Shown: positions 54,684-62,936 of the stretch, in pieces
Position numbering within the stretch: the stretch's first letter is position 1
Layout: each line of letters begins with the position of its first letter
Assembly: GCA_016713325.1 (NCBI GenBank)
Contig: JADJPJ010000095.1
Coordinates: 138,881 to 202,880, forward strand
Source of the DNA: Candidatus Flexifilum affinis
GTDB lineage: Bacteria; Chloroflexota; Anaerolineae; Aggregatilineales; Phototrophicaceae
Direction: 5' to 3'
DNA: 64,000 bases
Program-made: the position numbers and the translations under genes
Notes under the pieces: generated by a model
Databases searched by the model: none
What the model was told of the DNA's origin: nothing
Seen by the model: only the letters and a program-made list of their open reading frames with translations

Positions 54684-55192
54684 TTGCACGACGCATCCTG
54701 GCCCTGGTCGTCGTGCTGTTCTTCCTGGGACCGCTCAGCCAGGCGGGTACGGCCTGCGCCCAGGAAGACTCCGGCGGCGGGGCCGGCGCGATCACGTTCG
54801 ACCAGATCAACACGGTCGCTGAAAAGCTGTACTGCCCGGTCTGCCCCAATGAAACGCTGGAAGACTGCCAGACGCAGGCCTGCGTCCAGTGGCGGGCGGA
54901 GATCGGCGAGCAGTTGGCGACCGGGCAGAGCGAGCAGCAGGTGATCGACGCCTTCGTGCAGCGCTACGGCGAGCGTGTCGTGGCCATTCCGCAGGACCCG
55001 GTTCTGCGCGCGCTCCCGGTCGTCACGCCGTATCTTCTGGCCGGCCTGGCCCTGGTCGTCGGCGCGGTGACGCTGCTGCGCTGGACACGGCGGTCGCGCC
55101 CGGCGATCGTAGCGGCATCGCCCTCGGCCGGTCCTCCCGGCGGCGCCGATGAGGATTATCGGGCCAGACTGGAACGCGACCTGCATCGTTGA
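54680..55192 (+). CDS. ccmH: Cytochrome c maturation thioredoxin-like protein CcmH/CcmL
   Basis: 170 residues: signal peptide (ILALVVVLFFLGPLSQAG), a three-helix domain with the redox pair C52-x-x-C55 in LYCPVCPNETLEDCQTQAC, then a membrane anchor (about 111-130). Two extra cysteines (C63, C68) follow the active pair, which the usual L-R-C-P/V-x-C motif lacks; they could bind a metal or form a second disulphide. CcmH reduces apocytochrome thiols for heme ligation. It overlaps ccmF by 4 nt. Confidence 0.9.
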   Translation: MIARRILALVVVLFFLGPLSQAGTACAQEDSGGGAGAITFDQINTVAEKLYCPVCPNETLEDCQTQACVQWRAEIGEQLATGQSEQQVIDAFVQRYGERVVAIPQDPVLRALPVVTPYLLAGLALVVGAVTLLRWTRRSRPAIVAASPSAGPPGGADEDYRARLERDLHR

Positions 55193-55216
55193 CCGATCTC
55201 GCCAAGGAGAATCTCT

Positions 55217-55930
55217 ATGCGTACGGCGGGTTTTGGCTGTCTGCTGATCATCACGGCGATGGTCCTGCTGTTCGGGATCGTCGTCATCCCGGTACTGCCG
55301 CCGCTGGCCGAGGATGCCAACGTTGATTCGTATCTGCAATCGCTGCTCTGCCCGACCGGCAGCACGGTCGAGCGCGAGATCTACCAGACGACGGACGTTG
55401 ATGGCACCGGCTACTCTATGAACGTCTACTGCAACCTGCAGGGCGACCGTCAGGACGTGACCGACAAGTGGACGCTCTACGGCATTGTCGGCTTCGTCGC
55501 CCCCTTCCTGGTTGGCCTGTTCATGCTCATCGGCGGAATCATCAGCCGCACCCGCCGCGCCTTCCAGGACCCACTGGCCGGACTGCCGATCAACGTCACG
55601 ACCAGCGGATCGGGCACGGCCGGGTTGACGGTAGTCCGCCGCGGCCTGTCGTCGTCTTCGTCATCGCCGGTGGATGGCCTCGACGGCGTCGATCTGCGCG
55701 ACAACATCCTGCGCGTGGGCGGCACGGAGATCGATCTGGGCGCGATGCAGAAGATGACAACCCAGGCCTTCAACCAGATGGGCGCGTCCTCGCAGACCAG
55801 CCCGCAGGACTCGCGCAATCTGGTCAAACAGCTCAAACAGCTTCAGGAGGCCAAAGCGGCCGGCCTGATCAGCGAGATCGAATTCGAACGCCTGCGCCAG
55901 GAAATTCTGGACAAATGGACTGATGGATAG
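55217..55930 (+). CDS. Membrane protein with C-terminal SHOCT domain
   Basis: 237 residues. Two membrane spans (about 6-30 and 90-113) bracket a loop with cysteines (LQSLLCPTGSTV; MNVYCNLQGDR). A long soluble tail ends in an SHOCT domain (QLKQLQEAKAAGLISEIEFERLRQEIL). SHOCT domains mediate oligomerisation. It sits between ccmH and ccmG on the same strand with short gaps (24 and 9 nt), so it is co-transcribed with the ccm genes. A role in maturation is possible by guilt of association only. Confidence 0.7.
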   Translation: MRTAGFGCLLIITAMVLLFGIVVIPVLPPLAEDANVDSYLQSLLCPTGSTVEREIYQTTDVDGTGYSMNVYCNLQGDRQDVTDKWTLYGIVGFVAPFLVGLFMLIGGIISRTRRAFQDPLAGLPINVTTSGSGTAGLTVVRRGLSSSSSSPVDGLDGVDLRDNILRVGGTEIDLGAMQKMTTQAFNQMGASSQTSPQDSRNLVKQLKQLQEAKAAGLISEIEFERLRQEILDKWTDG

Positions 55931-55939
55931 AACCACCTC

Positions 55940-56524
55940 ATGACCGATATGGACCTTTTACAGCAGATGCAGGACAGATCGCCCGAAGCCGCCGGGCCGA
56001 GCAAAGGGCTGGGCGCCGGGCCGATCTTCATCCTGGCGGCGGTAGTCGTCTTCGTCGCGGTGGTCGGCGTCGCCCTGGCGCGCCAGAACGCACCGCAGCC
56101 GACCAGCGGCGAAGCGCCGGACTTCACCATCAATACCTTCGCCGGGCAGAACTTTCGCCTTTCGGACTTTCGCGGCCAGCCAGTGGTGATCAACTTCTGG
56201 GCGAGCTGGTGCGCGCCTTGTCATGACGAGGCCCCGGCGCTTCAGGCGCTGTGGGAGCGCTACGAAGGGCGGGTGATGTTCATCGGCATCACCCACGCCG
56301 ACGAGCCGGACGACTCGCGAGCTTTCATGGAGCGCTACGGCATCACCTATCCCAACGCCGAAGACCCGCGCGACGACGTGACCAAGCGCCTCTATCGCAT
56401 CACCGGGGTGCCGGAGACGTTCGTGCTCGACAAAAACGGGCAGGTGGCGCGCTTCTTCTTCTCGGCCGTGAGCAGATCCGAGATGGCGGCGCTCCTCGAC
56501 GAACTGCTGGGGCAGCCGACATGA
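55940..56524 (+). CDS. ccmG: Thiol-disulphide reductase CcmG/ResA-like (TlpA family)
   Basis: 194 residues: an N-terminal membrane anchor (29-48), then a thioredoxin fold with active site W-C91-A-P-C94 in NFWASWCAPCHDEAPAL. The acidic and cis-Pro elements typical of ResA/CcmG are present (GITHADEPDD; RITGVPETFVLDKNG). It reduces the heme-binding cysteines of apocytochrome c outside the membrane, passing electrons to CcmH. The stop overlaps the next start by 4 nt. Confidence 0.92.
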   Translation: MTDMDLLQQMQDRSPEAAGPSKGLGAGPIFILAAVVVFVAVVGVALARQNAPQPTSGEAPDFTINTFAGQNFRLSDFRGQPVVINFWASWCAPCHDEAPALQALWERYEGRVMFIGITHADEPDDSRAFMERYGITYPNAEDPRDDVTKRLYRITGVPETFVLDKNGQVARFFFSAVSRSEMAALLDELLGQPT

Positions 56525-56952
56525 GTTCCAGCGGACTGATCGTCACCCTTGTCCTCGCCGCCCTGGTCCTGATAATCATCCTGGCGCCCCTCTTCCGCCG
56601 CCGAACGGCTGCGGAAGAGGCGGCTGTTCCCAGCAACCGGCAGCGGGAGCGCGTGCAGGCCTATTACGACCGCGCGCTGGCCAACCTCCGCGACCTGGAC
56701 GAAGACTTCGCCCTGGGTAAAATCGAACCTTCGCTTTACGAGCAGGACCGCGCCGTGTGGATCGAACGTGGCGTGCAGGCGCTCAAGGCGCTCGATGCGC
56801 TGGGCGCTCTGCCCCCGGACGCGCCGATCCCTCAGCCGCCAGCGGGTGGCGCCGTCGCCGTCAGCACTGCTCCGGCTTCGGAAGAGGATCTCGACGCCGC
56901 CGTCGAAGCCGCCGTGCGCCGCGCCCGCTCGCAAACTTCAGGATCACGATGA
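56521..56952 (+). CDS. CcmI-like membrane protein
   Basis: 143 residues beginning at ATG 56521, overlapping ccmG by 4 nt. One N-terminal span (LIVTLVLAALVLIIILAPLF) is followed by a helical segment (QRERVQAYYDRALANLRDLDEDFALGKIEPSLYEQ) that matches the N-terminal region of CcmI/CycH, then a low-complexity acidic tail. The TPR domain of full CcmI is absent, so it corresponds to the short form seen in several bacteria. It overlaps the diheme lipoprotein start by 4 nt. Confidence 0.75.
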   Translation: MSSSGLIVTLVLAALVLIIILAPLFRRRTAAEEAAVPSNRQRERVQAYYDRALANLRDLDEDFALGKIEPSLYEQDRAVWIERGVQALKALDALGALPPDAPIPQPPAGGAVAVSTAPASEEDLDAAVEAAVRRARSQTSGSR

Positions 56953-58949
56953 TTAGACGCCTCCTCTTTGCTGCGGCGGCCGCACTGCTGCTCGCCGCAT
57001 GTTCCGGGCTGGCCGGCGAACCCCGCGTGGTCGCCACCATCCCCGCGGCCACCCCCGCCCCGACCGAGCCCGCTTTTCCCGCCAGCAGGCCGGATGTCGC
57101 CCTGGGCGCGGCGCTGTACGCGGAAAACTGCGTGCGCTGTCATGGCCTGACCGGCGCCGGCGATGGCGAGTTCGCGCTCACCGGCCAGGTACAGAACGTC
57201 GCCAGCTTCCAGGATCCGGCCACCAGCTTCGAGCAGGAGCCGCACGTCTGGTTCCAGACGATTACCAACGGCCGCATCGACAAGCTGATGCCGCCCTGGC
57301 AGGGGACGCTGTCCTTCGAGGAGCGCTGGGCGGTGGCTATGTACACCTACACCCTCCACAGCACCGAGGCGCAGATCGCCCACGGCCGCGAGCTGTTCCA
57401 GGCCGAGTGCGTCGACTGCCACGGCGAGACCGGCCAGGGCGACGGCCCGCGCGCCGCCGAACTCAGCGAGTCGCCGGGCGACCTGAGCGATCACGTCGGC
57501 ATGATCTATCTGAGCGACTCGGCCATGGCCGTCAGCATTCGCGAGGGCATCGGCGACGTCATGCCGGCCCAGGGCATCGAATTTGGCGGCGAGTGGAACG
57601 AAGAAGACATCCGCTCGGTCGTCGACTATGTGCGCACCCTGTCGCTGGAGAATCCTTCCGCCGGTCGCAGTCTGGCGGTGCAGGCGGCGCTCGCCGCCAC
57701 AGCCGCTCCCACCACGCAAGGCGCCGGACCGGAAGCCGCGCAGGCCACCGTGCCGCCGCCCGTCGCGACGGAAGAGGTCGGCTGCACCGAGCCAACCGTC
57801 GACGCATCGTCGGCGGAGGCCGCCAGCATCCCCGACACAGTGCGCATCACCGGCCAGGTGACCATGGCCAGCGCCGGCGGGACGCTGCCGGAGTCGCTGC
57901 CGATCGCCCTGTTCGCCTTCGACCCCAGCTTCAACCGCACCCAGACCGATGGCGTAGCCGCCGCCGATGGCACGTTCGCCTTCGAGGATGTGCCCTACGC
58001 GCCCGGCAGTTCCTACATCATGACCGTCAACTACCGCGACCGGGTGTTCGCCTCGGATCTGCGGCGCGGCCAGACACTGGCCGACGAAGCGGCGACCGGC
58101 GCCCTCGACCTGTCCGTGATCGTCTACGATCTGACCGACGACCCGTCGGTGATCAGCATCAGCGGCATGGTCTCGCAGGTAACGGTGACGGGCGACAGCG
58201 TGGAAGTGGCCCAGGTGTTCAGCGTCCGCAATACGTCGGATCGCGCCTTCACGTCGGGCGAATCGACCGCCGAAGGCGCCCCAATCTCTCTGATCATCCC
58301 GCTGCCGCCGGGCGCGGTGGTGGTCAGCCTGCTCGGCGGAGAAAACCGCTTCCTCGTGGCGGACGACAGCTCAGCGCTGATCGACACCGCGCTGGTGCTG
58401 CCCGGCGAAGAACACATCATCAACGTCATCTACCTGGTGCCCTACGGCGGCGGCGCGATCATCGAGCAGGAGATCAACTATCCGTTCAGCGGCACGGCAC
58501 GGCTCCTGGTCCGCCCGACGAACCTGGGCGTGATCGGCCCGCAGTTCCCGTCGCTCGGGCCGGAGACGATCGGCACGACGCAGTTCGCCGCCTACGGCAG
58601 TACGCTGGAACTGGAACCCGCCGGTGTGCTGCGCTACGAACTCACCGGCGCGGCGGCGGAGGCCGGCACGGTCGATCGCGGAACGGGTGTTGTGTCGGCC
58701 AACAACCTGCCGGTGGTCATCGCCATCGTACTGATCATCGCCGGGTTGATCGCGCTGGCCATCTACGTCATCACGGCGCGCAACCGTACGACTGAGACGA
58801 CGGTCGGCCCGCAGCAGCAGATCGACGCGCTGGCGGCGGCCATTGCCGATCTCGATGCCGAATTCGAAGCAGGGCGCGTGGAAGAAGCGGATTACCAGAC
58901 GCAGCGGGCGGCGCTCAAGGCTCGGATGGCGCGTCTGATGAAGGGGTAG
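56949..58949 (+). CDS. Diheme cytochrome c lipoprotein with beta-sandwich and membrane tail
   Basis: 666 residues. The lipobox is LLAAC, with the lipid-modified cysteine at C18. Two cytochrome c domains follow with C61-V-R-C-H65 and C154-V-D-C-H158, each with a later Met (MPPW; VMPAQGIEF) as distal ligand. A carboxypeptidase-regulatory-like segment and a beta domain (about 290-590), a membrane span (VVIAIVLIIAGLIALAIYVI) and a helical cytoplasmic tail end the protein. It overlaps the CcmI-like gene by 4 nt. It is a likely client of the ccm system encoded in the same operon. The electron partner is unknown. Confidence 0.82.
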   Translation: MIRRLLFAAAAALLLAACSGLAGEPRVVATIPAATPAPTEPAFPASRPDVALGAALYAENCVRCHGLTGAGDGEFALTGQVQNVASFQDPATSFEQEPHVWFQTITNGRIDKLMPPWQGTLSFEERWAVAMYTYTLHSTEAQIAHGRELFQAECVDCHGETGQGDGPRAAELSESPGDLSDHVGMIYLSDSAMAVSIREGIGDVMPAQGIEFGGEWNEEDIRSVVDYVRTLSLENPSAGRSLAVQAALAATAAPTTQGAGPEAAQATVPPPVATEEVGCTEPTVDASSAEAASIPDTVRITGQVTMASAGGTLPESLPIALFAFDPSFNRTQTDGVAAADGTFAFEDVPYAPGSSYIMTVNYRDRVFASDLRRGQTLADEAATGALDLSVIVYDLTDDPSVISISGMVSQVTVTGDSVEVAQVFSVRNTSDRAFTSGESTAEGAPISLIIPLPPGAVVVSLLGGENRFLVADDSSALIDTALVLPGEEHIINVIYLVPYGGGAIIEQEINYPFSGTARLLVRPTNLGVIGPQFPSLGPETIGTTQFAAYGSTLELEPAGVLRYELTGAAAEAGTVDRGTGVVSANNLPVVIAIVLIIAGLIALAIYVITARNRTTETTVGPQQQIDALAAAIADLDAEFEAGRVEEADYQTQRAALKARMARLMKG

Positions 58950-59083
58950 GGATTCGTGAACCGCCCGCCACCAGGGGCGCATCGCGATGCGGCAGTACGC
59001 TATACATTGACCAAAGATAGTCCGGGCGGCGCTGCACAAACGCCGTCGATCGTGTACCATTGCCGCTGATCTCTGACCAAATT

Positions 59084-60424
59084 ATGGAACGTGAACCCGC
59101 CATGCGCCCTGATCTGCACGACATGGGACGCCGCGCCAGAGTTGCCACCCCCGCGCTGGCGCGGGCCACGACCGACGAGAAGAACCGTGCCCTGCACGCC
59201 ATCGCCGACGCCCTCGACGCCTGCGCCGAGACCATTCTCCACGAGAACCGCCTCGACCTGGTGGCCGGTCGCGACGCCGGGCTGACCGACGCGCTGCTCG
59301 ACCGGATGAGCCTGGAAGGGCGGTTGGCCGGCATCGCCGACGACGTGCGCCAGGTCGCCGCGCTGCCTGACCCGGTCGGCTTGCAGTTCGATGCGCGCAT
59401 CCTGCCCAACGGCCTGCGCGCCTGCAAACGGCGCACCCCCATTGGCGTGATTGGCGTGATCTATGAGGCGCGCCCCAACGTTACGGTGGACGTGATCGCG
59501 CTGACTCTCAAGAGCGGCAATGCAGTCGTCCTGCGCGGCGGCAAGGAGATCGGGCGGAGCAACCGGGCCATCGTCTCCGTCATTCGCGACGCACTGGCCA
59601 AGGGCGGCTTCGAGGAGTCGATCCCGCCGGACGCCATCCAGGTCATCGCCGACCCGGACCGCAAGTACATCGACGAGATGCTCAAGCTGCACCAGTACAT
59701 CGACATGATCATCCCGCGCGGCGGGGAGGCGCTGCACCGCTTCTGCCGCGAGAACAGTCGCATCCCGGTGATCACCGGCGGCATCGGCGTCTGCCATGCC
59801 TACGTGGACGATACCGCCCGGCTCGATCGTGCCGTGGAGATCGTTTTCAACGGCAAGACGCAGCGGCCTTCGGTGTGCAACACGCTCGACACCCTGCTGG
59901 TCCACGAGGCCGTGGCGGCCGACTTCCTGCCCCGCGTCATCGACCGTCTGGGGGCGGCGAAAGTCGTCTTCAAGGCGGAGCCGAAGGCGCTGGCCCTGCT
60001 GGGATCGCTGGGCGTGCCACCCATGCACGACGGCGCGCCAAACGAATCTGGCGTCCCCCACGCCGTGCGCATCGACCCGGCCGGCCCGGGCGATTTCGAT
60101 ACTGAGTGGATGGCGCTGATCCTGGGCATCAAGGTGGTGAGCGGGCTGGACGAGGCGCTGGATCACATCCGGCGGCACAGCACCGGGCACAGCGAGGTCA
60201 TCCTGACCGAGACGCCGGCCCACGCCGACCGCTTCGTCGCCGAGGTGGACTCGTCGGCGGTGTTCGTCAACGCCAGCACCCGTTTCAACGACGGCGGGCA
60301 GCTTGGCCTGGGCGCGGAGATCGCCGTCAGCACCCAGAAGCTGCATGCGCGCGGTCCCATGGCCCTCGAAGAGTTGACGACCTACAAATGGGTGGTCATC
60401 GGCGACGGGCACGTGCGGCCATAA
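59084..60424 (+). CDS. proA: Glutamate-5-semialdehyde dehydrogenase (gamma-glutamyl phosphate reductase)
   Basis: About 446 residues from the ATG at 59084 (an ATG at 59102 is the alternative). Family blocks: [49 protein letters not shown] and the nucleophile C237 in [13 protein letters not shown], then [17 protein letters not shown] and the terminal [13 protein letters not shown]. It reduces gamma-glutamyl phosphate with NADPH in proline synthesis. The proB kinase is not adjacent. The gene stands alone on its strand, preceded by a partial dispersed palindrome. Confidence 0.94.
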   Translation: MEREPAMRPDLHDMGRRARVATPALARATTDEKNRALHAIADALDACAETILHENRLDLVAGRDAGLTDALLDRMSLEGRLAGIADDVRQVAALPDPVGLQFDARILPNGLRACKRRTPIGVIGVIYEARPNVTVDVIALTLKSGNAVVLRGGKEIGRSNRAIVSVIRDALAKGGFEESIPPDAIQVIADPDRKYIDEMLKLHQYIDMIIPRGGEALHRFCRENSRIPVITGGIGVCHAYVDDTARLDRAVEIVFNGKTQRPSVCNTLDTLLVHEAVAADFLPRVIDRLGAAKVVFKAEPKALALLGSLGVPPMHDGAPNESGVPHAVRIDPAGPGDFDTEWMALILGIKVVSGLDEALDHIRRHSTGHSEVILTETPAHADRFVAEVDSSAVFVNASTRFNDGGQLGLGAEIAVSTQKLHARGPMALEELTTYKWVVIGDGHVRP

Positions 60425-60502
60425 CCGATCGCTCACTCGACACACAGCATGGTCGCAGGGGCGGTTCGTGAGAATTTCAGTGAATCCCGAAGGTTCACCT
60501 TA

Positions 60503-61455
60503 GAACCTATCCGTAAACTGCCAAATTCAACAGGATGTGAGCACAGGCGAACTGGACGAAGCCAAGCCAATTGTCCGCTTTCTTGCACCAACGAACCCGG
60601 AGACTGCGCCGCTTGGTGAGCCAACCGAGGGTCCGCTCAACGACCCAACGACGAGCGGGGAACTGGGTTTCACCGGGAATGGGACAGGGATCAACGAGAG
60701 GCTCGCCCCGTCGGCGTCGGTGCTTGATGTGGACGATGTAGTGTTCCAGTTCGACAAACTGATGCACATCGGGATAGTCATAGCCTTTATCCATGCAGAT
60801 GTGTTGCTCCACTTGCTGAGCATCAGGACGAGGAACGACGATAGAAATGACCAATTCATCGGCGATCCATTTGTCATGCACATTGGCGCCGGTAATGTGA
60901 ACCGACAGCGGCGCCCCCTGCTGGTCAACCAAGAGGTGCAACTTGCTCCCACGCTTGCTGCGGTCGACCGGGCTTTTTCCGGTCGCTTCTCCGCCCAGCG
61001 GCGCGGGACAACATTTGCTATCGACGGCTTGAAACAACCAGTGAATGCCGCCGGGTCGGGCATAGAAACGCACCATCAGGGTCATCAACTTGAGAAACAG
61101 TCCGCTGCGCTGCCAGGCCTGAAAGCGTTGATGCAGGACGCTGCTACAAACCCCAAACCAGTCTCGATGGACCGCTTTCCACTGACAACCTGTCCACAGC
61201 ACATACCAAATACCATTGAGAATGGCTCGGTTGTCGGCCGCCGGTCGGCCGCCCCGGCGCCGCGCTTTCGGTTTCGGCAACAACCGTCGAACACACCGCC
61301 ACAGCGGTCGAGGGACATGAAAGTAGTCGACATTTTTCGGTTTTTCGGTATGCTCGTTGTTCATGACGTATTTGCTCGGATTGGTGTTTGGCGACTTCAA
61401 TCTCGCGCAAATACGTCTTCTTTTCAACCCCGAATTCGGTTTTACGGATAGGTGC
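60503..61455. mobile_element. IS5-family insertion sequence (953 bp)
   Basis: The imperfect terminal inverted repeats share ACCTATCCGTAAA (60505-60517 and, inverted, 61441-61453). TTA flanks both ends (60500-60502, 61456-61458), fitting the T-N-A target duplication of this family. It carries one transposase gene. Confidence 0.85.
60507..61364 (-). CDS. IS5-family DDE transposase
   Basis: 285 residues from the ATG at 61364. A longer frame from 61466 starts outside the element, so it is rejected as the native start. DDE catalytic residues: Asp in WLFQAVDSKCC, Asp in HICMDKGYDYPD and Glu in RWVVERTLGWLTKRR. An N-terminal DUF4096-like segment (RPLWRCVRRLLPKPKARRRGGRP) is present. The frame is intact, so the element may be active. 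It catalyses cut-and-paste movement of its own IS. Confidence 0.92.
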   Translation of the reverse strand: MNNEHTEKPKNVDYFHVPRPLWRCVRRLLPKPKARRRGGRPAADNRAILNGIWYVLWTGCQWKAVHRDWFGVCSSVLHQRFQAWQRSGLFLKLMTLMVRFYARPGGIHWLFQAVDSKCCPAPLGGEATGKSPVDRSKRGSKLHLLVDQQGAPLSVHITGANVHDKWIADELVISIVVPRPDAQQVEQHICMDKGYDYPDVHQFVELEHYIVHIKHRRRRGEPLVDPCPIPGETQFPARRWVVERTLGWLTKRRSLRVRWCKKADNWLGFVQFACAHILLNLAVYG

Positions 61456-61584
61456 TTAACCATCAATAGCTCGTATTTGAGCCAATTTCACCCCAAAATC
61501 TAGCAGCATTTTGCCCCTCTCCGCACGGAGAGGGGCGGTTGAGCCAGCGAAACGGGGTGAGGTTAAGCATGCGTGATTCACTGA

Positions 61585-61819
61585 ATCGGTCGAAAAAGCG
61601 AATCCGCCGCTCGAACCCACGCCCATGTCGTCGGTGCGCCGCCGGAGAATAGAATTCTCCGGCTACCCTTCAAACCACGAGAAACCGACTGATGTAGTTT
61701 GACAAAATGCGGCGGTGTTTGTAGGGACGCGCCGTTGCGCTCCCCTACGGTTCGTCGGGCAGAAGCGTTCCCCCCTCAGCCCCGCCCTTCCTCATTGCTC
61801 GTCTCTCATTCCTACTCTA
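61585..61819. other. Intergenic region between the MITE and IS630
   Basis: It contains the palindrome GCCGGAGAAT/ATTCTCCGGC (61641-61663) and an imperfect GTAGGGACGCGCC...GCGCTCCCCTAC dyad near 61721-61748. No gene is supported. Confidence 0.7.
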
Positions 61820-62933
61820 AGCCATCTATCGAATGAAAGCCACGAATGAGGTAGACTCGAAGGCATGAGCCGACGAGTGAACTTCACGCTGAATGACGAG
61901 CAGCGTGCCAATCTCGAGCAAGCCATAAACTACTCGGAGCATCCGGAGGTGCGCCAGCGGGCGATCGCCGTCCGGTTGCTGCACCTGGGACACAAACCGG
62001 AGGCGGTGGGTCAGATGGTGGCCATCACGGCCAATACGGTCTGGACGTGGCATCGCCGTTTTCGCCAGGAATGGGGTGGCAGGCCTGCAAGATCAGCCGA
62101 AGAGTGGCAGGAAGCGCAAAGCGGACGCCCGGTACGTGAGGCTGCTGGAGCAACTGCTGGAAACGGACCCCGCCAGCCTGGGACTGCCAGTTACGATCTG
62201 GACCATCGACCGCCTGCGCCTGTACCTGGAAGAGCAGACGGAGGTGCTGCTGAGTCCCGCTCGCTTCCGCGCCTTGCTGCATCGGTTGGGCTATCGCTGG
62301 AAACAGCCGAAACATGACCTGAGCGCCCTTCAAGACCAGGATGCCCAGGCGATGATGCAGACGGTGCTGGAGTGGCTAAAAAAACCGTCCCCTCAACCCA
62401 CTCGCAGAAACCGAGCTTTTCTTTGTGGACGAAACGACCATAAGCCTCCATCCGCCGTTGCGGCGTTGCTGGACCAAGTGCGGCAAACGCCAGCTCATTC
62501 CCGCTCCCGGTTCGCCCCAATACCTCCATGTCTTCGGCGCCTACAACTGGCGCAACGGGCAGGTTACCCACTGCACCTCCAAGCACAAGAACAGCGACGC
62601 CTTCATTGCCTTTCTCGACCATCTGCTGCGCCAGCATCCTCGTCTCAAGCTCATTCTCGTTCTGGACAACGCCTCCTATCATCGCAGCAAAGCCGTTCAG
62701 GCGGCGCTCAGTCATTGGGGCGACCGTCTCCTGCTCATCTGGTTGCCCAAGTACAGTCCGTTTCTCAATCCCATTGAGCGCTTCTGGCTCCACTTCAAGC
62801 AGCTCACCGTCGCCAACCGCCTTCATCGCTCACTCGACGATCTCAAATCACTGTTGATCAGGTCATTGCCAACCAGAACACGCCCGATCATCCCAATCGA
62901 CTGCTTTTCGTGGATAACTTTCGATTGGTGGCT
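61820..62933. mobile_element. IS630-family insertion sequence (about 1.11 kb)
   Basis: The ends AGCCATCTATCGAA (61820 on) and, inverted, AGCCACCAATCGAA (ending 62933) form terminal repeats. A TA dinucleotide flanks each side (61818-61819, 62934-62935), the target duplication of IS630/Tc1-mariner-like elements. Its transposase gene has frame breaks. Confidence 0.82.
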
Positions 62934-62936
62934 TAG
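61865..62936 (+). CDS. IS630-family DDE transposase, frameshifted
   Basis: The start is ATG 61865 (MSRRVNFTLNDEQRANLEQA) with a helix-turn-helix (RQRAIAVRLLHLGHKPEAVGQM). Conserved DDE residues: Asp in ELFFVDETTISL, Asp in LILVLDNASYHRS and Glu in YSPFLNPIERFW. The frame breaks near 62080, at A7 (62378-62384) and near 62855. Joining frames gives about 355 residues ending in NRLLFVDNFRLVA with a TAG at 62934-62936, just across the right end. The A7 site could be a programmed shift as reported in some IS630 relatives, but the other breaks suggest decay or consensus errors. Confidence 0.75.

Larger units (their letters stand above)
60477..61584. mobile_element. Second MITE copy, split by an IS5 element
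   Basis: The left part (60477-60502) and right part (61456-61584) together match the 153-bp MITE at 51042-51194. Its ends are TCAGTGAATCCCGAA on the left and GCGTGATTCACTGA on the right. The IS5 element interrupts it between TTCACC and ACCATCAATAG, exactly where the intact copy is continuous. Confidence 0.75.

Noticed and set aside
51978..54689. A 903-codon open frame antisense to ccmE and ccmF
   Set aside because: It lies wholly opposite well-conserved ccm genes, has a low-complexity Glu/Arg/His/Gln-rich composition and no recognisable domain. It is a GC-codon shadow.
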